From Mayamaea pseudoterrestris (taxonomy: Eukaryota > Bacillariophyta > Bacillariophyceae > Sellaphorales > Sellaphoraceae): a DNA stretch of 64,000 nt. The position numbers were made by a program, and so were the translations under genes. The stretch lies in the NCBI GenBank assembly GCA_027923505.1, contig BROI01000014.1:248001-312000 (forward strand), read 5' to 3'. Shown piece by piece: positions 21,838 to 34,017 of the stretch. Below the pieces are notes generated by a model. The model searched no databases. It saw only the letters and a list, made by a program, of their open reading frames with translations, and was not told the origin of the DNA. Each line of letters begins with the position of its first letter. Position 1 is the first letter of the stretch.

Positions 21838-24800
21838 AATTCTTCATCATGGCAACCAAGGGCGTCGCGGAGGTCGACGACGAGTTGTGGTTTGCCGAAA
21901 CGGTGCACGAGCGCCATAACGAAGTCAAAAGAAGCAATGTATGAGACAAGGGCAGCAACAAGCGTCGATAAGATCAAAGTCGGGAACAGTGAATAGCGAC
22001 ATCCCGAGCTTGTTGGAAAGTTGCGAGGCACAATCGTGGATAAGGACGGCAAGAAGGTTGGAAACTTGTCGTTGGATCGAGTCAGTTACTCGGAGTCAGC
22101 CGCGGGCAACCTCATTCCAGTCGGAAAGATGATAAAGGAAGGTTGGACGCTGAAGCAGTCAATAGATGGACTAGAGTTAAGCAAAGGAAAGCGCAAGTTA
22201 GTCTTCGATGTGACGGCAAGTCGGCAGCGGAGTCTTCCACGCTATGCGAAGTCAAGAGGACGCCGACGACGGCAGAACAAGCAACAGTCGCGACAACGCA
22301 AACAGAGTCGTTTCTTACCAACAAGTGCATGAAGAGTTTGGCCACATGGGCAAAGCAGCGACTCGGCGACAGCGAAGCACTTAGGATGGACGCTAACTGG
22401 AAAGATGAATCCATCGTCTCTTCTTGCGTAGCGTAGGCGCGCCAGAAGGATATCGCTCGGAGACCAGCCGAGAAGGCAAAGACACTAGGACGGCGCATCT
22501 ACTTGGACTTGACACGCCACGAGATAAAAGAAGGCAAGAATCTGCCAGGCCAAGTTGAGCGGTCGATGCATCGTGGACGAGGCGACAGGATTCAAAGTTG
22601 TCGACTTCTTCGCAACCAAGAACGCAATGGTGGAACCAACCTGAACCTGCTTAGAGAATGGAAGCACAAAGGAAGGAGGTTGAGTTTTCTAGGATGGATA
22701 ACGCTGGCGAGAACAAGAGTCTTGAGGCAGCCAAGGCAGAGGGACTCGTCAAGCGCATTGAATGGACAGCGGCAAACACGCCGCAAACAGAACCTCAAGG
22801 CAAAACCTGCTGGCACACTCAAGGGCGTTCAAGAGCTATAGCATACAGAGCAAACGTACCAGAGAAGCAGAGGCAGAAGTTCTTTGGCCAAGGCTAGTAA
22901 AGCATGCTAGCAAGTTGGATGGACTCACCATGGTCGAGTTGAATGGGGAAATGAAAACACGCTATGAGCACTTCGAAAAGATTCCACGCTTTGTGAAGTA
23001 CATGAGGCGTTGGGGCGAGGCGTGCGTGCTGACGAAAGGTGTCAAGAAACCGGGAATGGAATTTGACAAAGGCGCGATCGGCATGTTGGTAGGCTTTCGG
23101 ATGACCATGAGGGGAGGACGTCTATCAAGTTTGGAATCCCAAGACGAATAGAGTTGCAGAGGTTAGAGATGTAACGTTCTAAACAAGTGATTTCCAAGAA
23201 ACGATCAAGGAGATAGCCGACTTAAAAAGGAGAAGGAAGGCATCGATTGGGATCTTGACACCCAGAGAGGTGCGACTCACACGCCGCCAGCGGCGTGAGG
23301 AAGAGGAGAGTGTCAATGGTGGCCGTGACAACGTGGCATCAGCAAACGAGCGAGCTGTCACAAAGATTGACCATGGGAAGGAAGAACAATAACTCGATCC
23401 GGCGTTGTAGTACCAGGCAACGATTGATCGGGCAAGAAGTGGCGCTGGCGTATCAGCTGGCGACCCAAGAATGCGTGTGGCGATGCTGGACTGTGAGCTT
23501 ACGCTCAACGGGCAATCATCGAGGAGATGGAGGAAGGCGAGTGCTACGCCCGGCGCCGCGCGGTCGCTCGTTGGCGCAGGGGATTGGCGATGGCCACATT
23601 GGGCGCATACATCAGAGCTACAATAAGGCAACGAAGTTCAACGAGGCAATGGCGAAGGGACCAGTCGCTGAATGGCAGAAGGCGGTTGACGACGAGCGAT
23701 GATCGATGCTCAAGTACAAATGCTTCAAAGAAATCCCACGCTCGCAGCTTCCTGAAGGAAGAAGCTGATCGACCACGACATGGGCAATGAAGCAAAAAGG
23801 CATACGGAACAAAGCGAGCAAGAATGGCTGGTCAGGGTCCAGCAGATCGAAGGAGTCCATTGCGATCCCAAGTCGGTGTCGGCGCCTGTCGTGAATCTAT
23901 CGACGACGCGCATCATGTTGGTATTGATGTTGATGGCACGCTGGGACGACGCACATTGTCGACGTGCGAGGGAGCATTCTTGCAAGGCAAGTTCAACGAT
24001 GAAAAGATTTACATTAAGATACTACAAGGATTCGAAAAGCATTATAAAGCAGACAGCGTGTTGCAGCTGTTGGCGCCAGTGTACGGATTGATACAAGCGG
24101 CGTACTGTTTTCTATTTGGTGTTGGTCAGGCGTTCGACAACAAGGATACGGAAGGAGCAAGGCCGATCCATGCCTCTATTATCAATGGGGGGTTTACAAG
24201 GATTACATCTTTGGTCGAGTCATACGGATGACTGCTTCGTCGGAAAGGATATCATCACAGAAGAACAAATTCATGAGCGAACTCGACTTGCGAGGACATT
24301 GGCGAGTTGAAAGAGCACATCGGCTGCAAGATCGATATCAACAAGGAAGAAGGATGGTTGTAAGATAACTCAACTGATGGCAATTCAAAGACTCAAAGAC
24401 GGTTCAATATACCCGACGAGGCTCGATGAGGAGAGGCTTCCGGCGTCACCGGGAAGCAAGTTAAAGAGCGACGAAAACAATCGTTGGAGCGCAGGAGCAT
24501 CACAAGTTTCTCCAGCGGCGTTGGCATTGTTCAATGGATTAAAAGAGGCTCGAAAGACCGAGATAAGCAACGCTGTTAGAGACGTTGCGAAGGCGTCTAC
24601 CAAGGACAGGGCGCGTGAGCGAACCATCGAATCATGCGCTACCTACGCGAGGACTCCGGAGCGTGGACTCGTCCTCCAAGCCATCGAGGCAATGGGATGG
24701 CACACCAAGCTTTAAGTTCAGATTGAAAGTGATTACGGACTCATCATACGCGTCGGATCCAGACACAAGAAGGAGTCCAGGAGGCTACAGCACGTTTCTA

Positions 24801-25218
24801 GAGGGGCCATTCGTTCAATACCCTCAAAGATGCAAGACTTTGTCACGCTGTCGCCCACGGAGGCGAGTTAGTGGAGATGACGAACGGAGCGCGCGAGCTG
24901 TTGAGCCACAAGCGTTACTGGGAGTCGATTGGATTACAAGTCGAGCTCCCAATGAAAGTTATAGGAGACAACAAGGGCGCGTTTGATCCTAACGAACAAT
25001 TGGTCTGACGGCCGGCAAGACGCGTCATATTCGATGCGATATTATTCCTTCGAGAGTTGAAGGAGGAAACGATTATAGACATTGAATGGATTGGAACCGA
25101 CGACAATTGCGCCGATATCTTTACAAAGAATCTGGGCGTGAAGGCGTTTAACAAGCACGCAAAGGTGTTCGTCGGCGACGATGAGTACTTTGAAGATTAA
25201 GTACATCGGATCAGGGAG

Positions 25219-25488
25219 TGCTGAGAATTGGTGATTAAACAGGTGATCCTCAGTACTATGGCCTACATCCCAGGGCATTGGTAAAGATGCGGGATCGACT
25301 GGCTGCGTTGCAATGAACAGGACAGTTAGCTATAGAGACTCGGAGACACTCTTGGAGAGGTCAAGATTCCAAGAGTTACGGCGGTCGCTTAGGATAGAAT
25401 AAGCTCACTCTTTTATAGCGGATCTTTTGCAAGCGAATAGGAGAGGTTTATATCGTAAATTACAAGTACATTTGGAGCAATCTCAGCA
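25219..25488 (+). repeat. Copia LTR, second
   Basis: 270 bp and exact by eye against the LTR at 32469-32738, although the DNA on both sides of it is full of small differences from its clean counterpart. Confidence 0.85.
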
Positions 25489-25639
25489 GCGCGTACGCTC
25501 CACTTTCAATGCTCGATTCGTGTCCTAGCAAACATTGCAGCGCTGCCGTTCAAACAGCTTCAACAACGGCAACAAGAGCCACCGACAGACCCACTATTCC
25601 AGAGCTCGAACACTACTAGTGGCAGGACCAGTACTTTCG

Positions 25640-25860
25640 CATAACCACGAAGATTTCATTGCCGTCTTTGACCATGGTGTCAAGGCGATTGCTTCGCATC
25701 GCTCAGCGATATCGATAAACTTTTACATGATCGTTTGCGTCCATACTAAGGCGGTGACCAAAACTGTCCGCCATCGGAAACAATATTTTCGTCGGAGCAA
25801 GTACTTGTTGCCATTCAGCAGGAACTCAAGCAACGTATCGATATTTGCTTGCTGCGTGAT
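25640..25860 (+). pseudogene. Third tandem membrane paralogue, duplicate version
   Basis: Encodes HNHEDFIAVFDHGVKAIASH, matching the conserved block of the genes at 17154 and 18366, followed by fragments resembling the C-terminal helix of member 2. It is the less clean counterpart of 32895-33116. Confidence 0.5.
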
Positions 25861-26156
25861 GACCGGCTCGACCGTTGATTGTCGTGCGACTCGAATCAAG
25901 CCACCTTGTTGATCGCATGGACTCCGCGTTTATCGAAATTGGGGTAGCAAAACACCTGCATTCTCAAAGGGTTTGAGAGCCCACATTATACTGCCTGATG
26001 CCTGAGCCTGAGTGGATTTTTACACGATTTTGATTTTGCTTGAGGAGCATTACATGGTGTTTATAAAGACAAGCATAATGAAGTATGGAAGATTTGAATG
26101 ATTATAGCAAACAATGACTGATTATATACAGACCATTGTTTCTTTGCCAAGTATAC

Positions 26157-26683
26157 TCATCGTCGTCGCAGGCTGGACCAAACTCTTCGTGATCTGCGGG
26201 TGGCAGTTCGAAGAGCGTCGGACACAGCGGCTCTGGTAGGCCGAGAGCTTTGAAGCGCCAAACTTTCTGTTATGCAAAACATAATGTCATCGTCGGAACA
26301 TGTGGTTGACTCATCCGTTTCTGACTCCATTTCGTTGACCACCATCCACGCTTCAATTCTCGCTCGGAGTGATCGGTGGGATATAAGATCTTTTGGCCCA
26401 AGCGTTTCTCGAGTTAGTGGATTTGTATTGTTGTGGTTGATGAGCCATTCAAAGATTGCCGCTCGTTCGAAACACATGCTGGGATCTTTGTGACGACAGG
26501 ATCCTTCATAATTTCTTGCGTAATGGGGCAAAGGTACTCGTCTGGGACAGAAACAACTTGAAAAGGACTGCGGGAGTGGGGGAGCGAGTGTTGCTTGGCA
26601 CATGATTAAGTTTGTAACTGGTGAACTGTTGGATGATCGGCAGTACTCCGTTAAGATGATGTGAGGGGAAAGAAAAACAAACC
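26157..26683 (-). pseudogene. U-box protein gene, duplicate version
   Basis: The C-terminal 100 codons match the gene at 33490-34017 almost perfectly (CFERAAIFEWLINHNNTNPL...), but the upstream part, including the first half of the U-box, is shifted out of frame by small indels. It lies in the noisy host duplication, so the damage may be sequence error rather than decay. Confidence 0.6.
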
Positions 26684-27177
26684 ATCGAGCGACGATTTCC
26701 ACCTCGGACAAGTTGCTTTCGCTGACGCTCCCTGACAATTGTCCGTCAGTCACGAGGGTTATATCATAGTCGTGTATTTTTATTAGGCATATGTCATTCG
26801 GACAATATATATTTGTACATTGATAAACGGTGGGGAAACGCATCTCATTTAATCTAAAAGTCACTTTAACTACTCGTCGGAAATTACCATTGTGGCACTC
26901 CGAGAATCCCAAGATCCTCGGCGACACTCAAGAATTATCACGAAAACGAAAGTAACGACGGTAAACTCGCAGAGACACCTACGTCATTCGACGTCATTCA
27001 TGGATGACATCATTCTTGTCGCATCAGCAGCACAATTAAGTTCGAGGAGGAATTCAACCACACTCGTTGTATCGTCTCTTCCCTCTACAAAGACTCTGTA
27101 TTTCATTCACTTACGGGAGAAAGGAGTTGCAGTGGCTGTTCAAGTTTAAATCGGCACCAAAACTTGCCGTCAAGGAT

Positions 27178-27320
27178 ACACTCTTGGAGAGGTCAAGATT
27201 CCAAGAGTTCCGGTGGCGTACATGGATGAATAAGCTCACTCTTTTACTCTTGGATCTTTTGCAAGCGAATAGGAGAGGTTTATATCGTAAATTACAAGTA
27301 CATTTTGAGCAATCTCAGCA
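27178..27320 (+). repeat. Partial copia LTR at an abrupt junction
   Basis: Corresponds to roughly positions 128-270 of the 270-bp LTR. It is joined directly to the interior of a host gene copy with no target duplication, as expected of a misjoin or recombination point rather than an insertion end. Confidence 0.75.
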
Positions 27321-28374
27321 TTACCTTAAGCTGTAGCCTCAGAGATACCCGAGTCAGCATGGTGAACCGGCCCAAGGAATCACCAAGGACTACGAGGAGC
27401 GAGTTGGAAAGATGAAGGCGGAACAAGAGCCTGGCCGCGATCCCCAAGTTGGATAAAGACAAGAGTTTTGGACTTGGAAGATGGAGATCGAGGCGGCAAG
27501 GGAGTTGCGCATGACTTGGACAAGGTAATGGATCCCAAGCGGATGGGCGGACCTCCCCGACGCGGGAAGAACAGCCAAATCAATCGAATGCAACAACAGG
27601 CGAGCCGTCCAAGATGAACAAGGTAGCCATGGCGCAGTTAATCATGGCTCATGGCTTAACGGAGACAAGGAGCGGAGTTCCTCTTGATCTTACGGAATCA
27701 AGGACGGAAGCGTACGACGGCGCAAGTGGCAAGTGATCGTCATGAAGAAGCTGATCGAACAATATCAGCCGACCGATCAAGTTGCCCAATTAAAGTTGAT
27801 GGACTGCAACCTTAGCAGTCTCTCGTGCGAGCCAAATCCAACCAAGTTGTTCCTAAAGGTAGCAGAGCTGGAGAGTCAGTTTCTAGCGTCGGGAGCAAAG
27901 CTCGAGGCGTCAAGTCGTTCCTCATATCATCAAGGCCTTACGGACCGGTACAGCGGACGAGTGTCGCCATGTTTGAAAAGCACAAGGAACTAACCAAAGC
28001 AATGATACGCAAGGCGTAGAGGCAGAATATCGCCTCCAAGTGGCGAAAAGGCGCCATCAAGGAAGACGACGATGAAGATGAAGATGAACAAGCTCTCTTT
28101 ACTCAATCGTCGATCGGAACCCCAGGGCTGCTGGCTTTGCGCACGCAGAACACAAGAAGAAGGACTGCCCAAAGTATAAAGGAACGGCGGCGGCGGCGGA
28201 GGCAACAGAAGCAGGTCGGAAAAAAGATTCCAAGGAACGTGCGACGACGCAGAAGAGGCACAAGAAAGAAGACTGCTTTCATCTTGAGAAGAACGCCTCC
28301 AAGCGCCCCGCTTGGTTCAAGAAGATCTTGGAGAAGAAGAATGAGTCGGCAAATGTCACTTGTGACGACGAATT

Positions 28375-29050
28375 TAGCAGGTTGCACACGAAAAACAGCA
28401 ACCAGAGCGATACCTTTACTTGTCATAGTGCATGGTGCCTTGTATGCAGCATATAGTACACTAGCAGACGGAAAAGTAGCAGCGTGTTTAGAGGTGATAT
28501 AGCCGGTTATCCTTGGTTCGATTCCGAGGTGCGCTACTTTTAACGGCATAGTGATACTACTTTCTGTTGCATACCTGCTATGGTAGCGTCCCTATCGAGA
28601 GATCTGGACTGAGGCTGCTGGTTCGAGTTGCGATCGAATCAAGCGAAGAAAAAGCAAAAATTCACTGGTTGCACGGGTTTGTCACGAACGAACGATGGGG
28701 AGTCGCGGACCCTGGGGAGTGCACAAAGATGCGCCGAGCCCGAAACGCCGCAGGAAAAACTGAAAAGTGACATTCCCCCGCGAGACGAAAATGCCAGCTG
28801 AAACGGAAGACGAGTTAGCACTATGACGCGCAAAGCTAGGGGAGTAGCAGGTTGCACACGAAAAACAGCAACCAGAGCGATACCTTTACTTGTCATAGTG
28901 CATGGTGCCTTGTATGCAGCATATAGTACACTAGCAGACGGAAAAGTAGCAGCGTGTTTAGAGGTGATATAGCCGGTTATCCTTGGTTCGATTCCGAGGT
29001 GCGCTACTTTTAACGGCATAGTGATACTACTTTCTGTTGCATACCTGCTA
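28375..29050 (+). mobile_element. TRIM-like mini-element, second version
   Basis: Terminal repeats at 28375-28580 and 28845-29050. By eye it is identical over its length to 21162-21837, at an offset of exactly 7,213 bp and at the same copia position with the same AATT flanks. Two independent insertions at one base are improbable, so this is a duplicate of the same event. Confidence 0.8.
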
Positions 29051-32000
29051 AATTCTTCATCATGGCAACCAAGGGCGTCGCGGAGGTCGACGACGAGTTG
29101 TGGTTTGCCGACAACGGGTGCACGAGCGCCATAACGAAGTCAAAAGAAGCAATGTATGAGACAAGGGCAGCAACAAGCGTCGATAAGATCAAAGTCGGGA
29201 ACAGTGAATACGTACATCCCGAGCTTGTTGGAAAGTTGCGAGGCACAATCGTGGATAAGGACGGCAAGAAGGTTGGAAACTTGTCGTTGGATCGAGTCAG
29301 TTACTCGGAGTCAGCCGTCGGCAACCTCATTCCAGTCGGAAAGATGATAAAGGAAGGTTGGACGCTGAAGCAGTCAATAGATGGACTGGAGTTAAGCAAA
29401 GGAAAGCGCAAGTTAGTCTTCGATGTGACGGTACAAGTCGGCAGCGGAGTCTTCCACGCTATGCGAGTCAAAAGGACGCCGACGACGGCAGAACAAGCAA
29501 CAGTCGCGGCAAACGCAAACAGAGTCGTTTCTTACCAACAAGTGCATGAAGAGTTTGGCCACATGGGCAAAGCAGCGACTCGAGCGACAGCGAAGCACTT
29601 AGGATGGACGCTAACTGGAAAGATGAATCCATGCGTCTCTTGCGGCGTAGCGAAGGCGCGACAGAAGGATATCGCTCGAAAGGAGCCAGCCGAGAAGGCA
29701 AAGACACCAGGACGACGCATCTACTTGGACTTGACGACGCCAAAGGATAAAGAAGGCAAGAATCTGCCAGGCAAGTTGAACGGTCGATGCATCGTGGACG
29801 AGGCGACAGGATTCAAAGTTGTCGACTTCTTCGCAACCAAGAACGCAATGGTGGAACCAACCTTGAACCTGCTTAGAGAATGGAAGCACAAAGGAAGGGA
29901 GGTTGAGTTTCTAAGGATGGATAACGCTGGCGAGAACAAGAGTCTTGCGAGGCAAGCCAAGGCAGAGGGACTCGTCAAGCGCATTGAATGGACAGCGGCA
30001 AACACGCCGCAACAGAACCACAAGGCAGAAACCTGCTGGCGCACACTCAAAGGGCGTTCAAGAGCTATAGCATACAGAGCAAACGTACCAGAGAAGCAGA
30101 GGCAGAAGTTCTTTGCAAGGCTAGTAAAGCATGCTAGCAAGTTGGATGGACTCACCATGGTCGAGTTGAATGGGGAAATGAAAACACGCTATGAGCACTT
30201 TGGCGGAAAAAGATTCCACGCTTTGTTAAGTACATGAGGCGTTAGGGAGCGGGCGTGCGTGCTGCGAAAGGTGTCAAGAAACCGGGAATGGAATTTGACA
30301 AAGGCGCAGTCGGCATGTTGGTAGGCTTTCCGGATGACCATGAGGGAGACGTCTATCAAGTTTGGAATCCCAAGACGAATAGAGTTGCAGGAGTTAGAGA
30401 TGTAACGTTCCTAAACAAGTGGTATTTCCAAGAAACGATCAAGGAGATAGCCGACTTAAAGGAGAAGGAAGGCATCGATTGGGATCTTGACACCCCAAGA
30501 GGTGCGACTCACGACGCGCAAGCCAGCGACAGTGAGGAAGAGGAGAGTGTCAATGGTGACGTTGACAACGTGGCATCAGCAAACGAGCGAGCTGTCACAA
30601 AGATTGACCATGGGGAAGGAAGAACAATAACTCGATCCGGGCGTTGTAATACCAAGGCAACGATTGATCGAAGCAAGTAACGCTGGCGTATCAGCTGGCG
30701 ACCCAAGAATGCGCGTTGGCGATGCTGGACTGTGAGCTTACGCTCAACGCGGCAATCATCGAGGAGATGGAGGAAGGCGAGTGCTACACGCCGGCGCGCG
30801 ACGAGTTAGCGCTCGTTGGCGCAGGGATTGGCGATGGCATTGCGCATACATCAGAGCTACAAGTAATGAAGTTCAGCGAGGCAATGGCGAAGGGACCAGT
30901 CGCTGAATGGCAGAAGGCGGTTGACGACGAGCATGATCGAATGCTCCAAGTACAAACGCTTCAAAGAAATCCCACGCTCGCAGCTTCCTGAAGGAACGAA
31001 GCTGATCGACACGACATGGGCAATGAAGCAAAAGGCAAACGGAACAAAGCGAGCAAGAATGGCGGTCAGGGGATTCCAGCAGATCGAAGGAGTCCATTAC
31101 GATCCCAAGTCGGTGTCGGCGCCTGTCGTGAATCTATCGACGACGCGCATCATGTTGGTATTGATGTTGATGGCACGCTGGGACGCGCACATTGTCGACG
31201 TGCGAGGAGCATTCTTGCAAGGCAAGTTCGAAAACGATGAAAAGATTTACATTAAGATACCACAAGGATTCGAAAAGCATTATAAAGCAGACAGCGTGTT
31301 GCAGCTGTTGGCGCCCATGTGTACGGATTGATACAAGCGGCGTACTGTTTCTATTTGGTGTTGGTCAGAGCGTTCGACAACCAAGGATACGGAAGGAGCA
31401 AGGCCGATCCATGCCTCTATTATCAATGGGGCGAACAAGGATTACATCTTTGGTCGAGTCATACGGATGACTGCTTGTCGGCCGGAAAGGATATCATCAC
31501 AGCGAAGAACAAATTCATGAGCGAACTCGACTGCGAGGACATTGGCGAGTTGAAAGAGCACATCGGCTGCAAGATCGATATCAACAAGGAAGAAGGATGG
31601 TTGAAGATAACTCAACCAGTCGCAATTCAAAGACTCAAAGACGAGTTCAATATACCCGACGAGCTCGATGAGGAGAGGCTTCCGGCGTCACCGGGAAGCA
31701 AGTTAAAGAGCGCGGGAAACAATCGTTGGAGCGCAGGAGCATCACGAGTTTCGCAGCGGCGTTGGCATTGTTCAATGGATTAAAAGAGGCTCGAGACCAG
31801 AGATAAGCAACGCTGTTAGAGACGTTGCAAGGCGTCTACAAGGACCAACGGAAGCGCATGTGAAAGCGAACCATCGAATCATGCGCTACCTAACGAGGAC
31901 TCCGGAGCGTGGACTCGTCCTCAAGCCATCGAGGCAATGGGATGGCACACCAAGCTTTAAGTTCAGATTGAAAGTGATTACGGACTCATCATACGCGTCG

Positions 32001-32468
32001 GATCCAGACACAAGAAGGAGTCCAGGAGGCTACAGCACGTTTCTAGAGGACGCGCCAATCGTTCAATGCTCAAAGATGCAAGACTTTGTCACGCTGTCGC
32101 CCACGGAGGCGGAGTTAGTGGAGATGACGAACGGAGCGCGCGAGCTGTTGAGCCACAAGCGATTACTGGAGTCGATTGGATTACAAGTCGAGCTCCCAAT
32201 GAAAGTTATAGGAGACAACAAGGGCGCGTTTGATCTAACGAACAATTGGTCGACGGCCGGCAAGACGCGTCATATTGACGTGCGATATTATTTCCTTCGA
32301 GAGTTGAAGGAGAAAAAGATTATAGACATTGAATGGATTGGAACCGACGACAATTGCGCCGATATCTTTACAAAGAATCTGGGCGTGAAGGCGTTTAACA
32401 AGCACGCAAAGGTGTTCGTCGGCGACGATGAGTACTTTGAAGATTAAGTACATCGGATCAGAGGAGAG

Positions 32469-32738
32469 TGCTGAGAATTGGTGATTAAACAGGTGATCCT
32501 CAGTACTATGGCCTACATCCCAGGGCATTGGTAAAGATGCGGGATCGACTGGCTGCGTTGCAATGAACAGGACAGTTAGCTATAGAGACTCGGAGACACT
32601 CTTGGAGAGGTCAAGATTCCAAGAGTTACGGCGGTCGCTTAGGATAGAATAAGCTCACTCTTTTATAGCGGATCTTTTGCAAGCGAATAGGAGAGGTTTA
32701 TATCGTAAATTACAAGTACATTTGGAGCAATCTCAGCA
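32469..32738 (+). repeat. Copia LTR, right
   Basis: 270 bp, TGCTGAG...CTCAGCA, preceded by the purine-rich GGATCAGAGGAGAG and followed by GCGCG at 32739-32743. With the left LTR at 19834 it forms the only pair whose outer flanks are both clean host sequence. Confidence 0.85.
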
Positions 32739-32894
32739 GCGCGTACGCTCCACTTTCAATGCGCGATTCTCGTCCTACGTAGCAAACATTGCTGCGCTGC
32801 CGTTCAAACAGCTTCAACAACGGCAACAAGAGCCACTTACAGACCCATTATTCCAGAGCTCAAAAATTACTAGTGGCAGGACCAGTAATTTGCG

Positions 32895-33116
32895 CATAAC
32901 CACGAAGATGTCATTGCCGTCTTTGACCATGATGTCAAGGCGATTGCTTCGCATCGCCCAGCGAAATCGATAGCCTTTTACATGATCGGCGTTCGCGTCC
33001 ATGGCTGAAGTGGTGGCCAAAACTGTCCGCCATCGGAAACAATGTTTCGTTGGAGCAAGTACTTGGTGCCGTTCGGCAGAACTCAAGCAACGTACGATAT
33101 TTGCTTACTGCGTGAT
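32895..33116 (+). pseudogene. Degenerate third member of the tandem membrane family
   Basis: Encodes HNHEDVIAVFDHDVKAIASH, aligning with HEIIAVFDHVNSKYK and RDIIAVFDHKTSQ of members 1 and 2. About 100 bp on, in another frame, SLEQVLGAVRQNSSNVRYLL aligns with AMQVLGDIRDELKRRNDLLE near the C-terminus of member 2. Membrane segments and most of the soluble domain are missing and the frame is interrupted by stops. It lies downstream of members 1 and 2 on the same strand once the inserted copia DNA is set aside, so it looks like a dead third tandem copy. The retroelement landed in or just before it. Confidence 0.6.
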
Positions 33117-33489
33117 GACCGGCTCGACCGCTGATACTCGTGCGACTCAAATCAAGCCACCTTGCTACTAGGCAGTGCAACACGAAGCTTGTCACTCCAT
33201 TGAACGAGCTCCGCGTTTATCGAAATTGGGGTAGCAAAAGCACCACCCGCATTCTCAAAAGGGTTTGAGAGACCGGCAAACATTTGCGAAAGGTACTGCC
33301 TGATGCCTGAGAGCCTGAGGAATTGGATTTTTTACAGCGAGCGAGTAACTTTTGATTTAGCAGGAGCATTACATGGTGTTTATAAAGACAAGCATAATGA
33401 AGTATGGAAGATTTGAATGATTATAGCAAGAAACAATGACTAGATATTATATACAGGAAGCGCATTGTATTGCTTTGCCAAGGTATGGC
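33117..33489. other. Intergenic region between paralogue remnant and U-box gene
   Basis: About 370 bp with no recognised feature; it contains the 3' flank of the U-box gene. Confidence 0.4.
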
Positions 33490-34017
33490 TCATCGTCGTC
33501 GCAGGCTGGACCAAACTCTTCGTGGTCTGCGGGTGGCACTTCGAAGAGCGTCCGACACTGCGGCTCTGGTAGGCCGAGAGCTTTGAAGCGCCAAACTTTC
33601 TGTTATGCAAAACATAATGTCATCATCGGAAGATGTGGTGGACTCATCCGTTTCTGACTCCATTTCGTTGACCACCATCCACGCTTCAATTCTTGCTCGG
33701 AGTGATCGGTGGGAAATAAGATCTTTTGGCCCAAGAGTTTCTCGAGTTAGTGGATTTGTATTGTTGTGGTTGATGAGCCATTCAAAGATTGCCGCTCGTT
33801 CGAAACACATGCCGGATCTTGTGACGACAGGATCCTTCATAATTTCTTGCGTAATGGGGCAAAGGTACTCGTCTGGGACAGAGACAAGCTTGGAGCTGCG
33901 GGAGAGTTGGGGAGCGAGTGTTGCTTGGCACATGATAAAGTTTGTAACTGGAGTATGCAGACTGTTGGATGATCGGCAGTACTCCAGTAAGGTAGATTGT
34001 GAGGGAAAGAAAAACAA
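33490..34017 (-). CDS. U-box domain protein (probable E3 ubiquitin ligase)
   Basis: Single frame of 175 residues. A U-box spans about 48-120: VPDEYLCPITQEIMKDPVVT, GMCFERAAIFEWL, then NPLTRETLGPKDLISHRSLR. The PITxEIMxDPV and NPxT motifs are diagnostic. U-boxes adopt a RING-like fold without zinc and recruit E2 enzymes. No partner domain (armadillo, WD40, kinase) is seen; the tail is acidic, then basic. Translation could start at the Met at 34017 or at an internal Met (MCQATLAP) about 29 residues later, which lies closer to the domain. The nearly identical version at 26157-26683 is described separately. Confidence 0.8.
   Translation of the reverse strand: MFFFPSQSTLLEYCRSSNSLHTPVTNFIMCQATLAPQLSRSSKLVSVPDEYLCPITQEIMKDPVVTRSGMCFERAAIFEWLINHNNTNPLTRETLGPKDLISHRSLRARIEAWMVVNEMESETDESTTSSDDDIMFCITESLALQSSRPTRAAVSDALRSATRRPRRVWSSLRRR

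Larger units (their letters stand above)
19834..25488 (+). mobile_element. Ty1/copia LTR retrotransposon, first copy (broken; right part probably an assembly duplicate)
   Basis: Bounded by 270-bp LTRs at 19834-20103 and 25219-25488 that begin TGCTGAG and end CTCAGCA, with GCGCG target duplications. Order: leader, gag-like frame from 20139 with two CCHC zinc knuckles (CWLCGSTEHKKKDC; CDECGKQGHKKEDC), nested mini-element 21162-21837, then integrase, reverse transcriptase and RNase H regions in the copia order. The left third reads cleanly; from about 21.88 kb the pol part is broken in roughly twenty or more places. LTR identity is near total, so the insertion is very recent. Diatom copia (CoDi) lineages are the likely relatives. 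Confidence 0.85.
25494..27177. repeat. Second version of host segment 32744-34607
   Basis: Host sequence following the LTR at 25488 repeats that following the LTR at 32738 (degenerate membrane paralogue, U-box gene, 5' part of the gene at 34528), with many one- and two-base insertions and deletions throughout. It ends abruptly at about 27177, inside the copy of the 34528 gene, by joining the middle of an LTR. This pattern suggests an assembly duplicate rather than a segmental duplication. Confidence 0.75.
27178..32738 (+). mobile_element. Ty1/copia LTR retrotransposon, second copy (left LTR incomplete, broken)
   Basis: Starts inside an LTR (27178-27320 equals the last ~143 bp) and ends with a complete 270-bp LTR (32469-32738) followed by GCGCG. 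Parts in order: gag region, nested mini-element 28375-29050, integrase (HHCC zinc site and a long open stretch 29062-30237 with LRMDNAGEN), reverse transcriptase (about 30.9-31.6 kb) and RNase H (about 31.95-32.45 kb, ITDSSYASD). The left ~1.2 kb is as error-rich as the pol part of the first copy; the rest is much cleaner, with perhaps five to ten breaks. A purine tract precedes the right LTR. No clean left boundary or left target duplication exists, which argues against an independent insertion. Confidence 0.82.
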
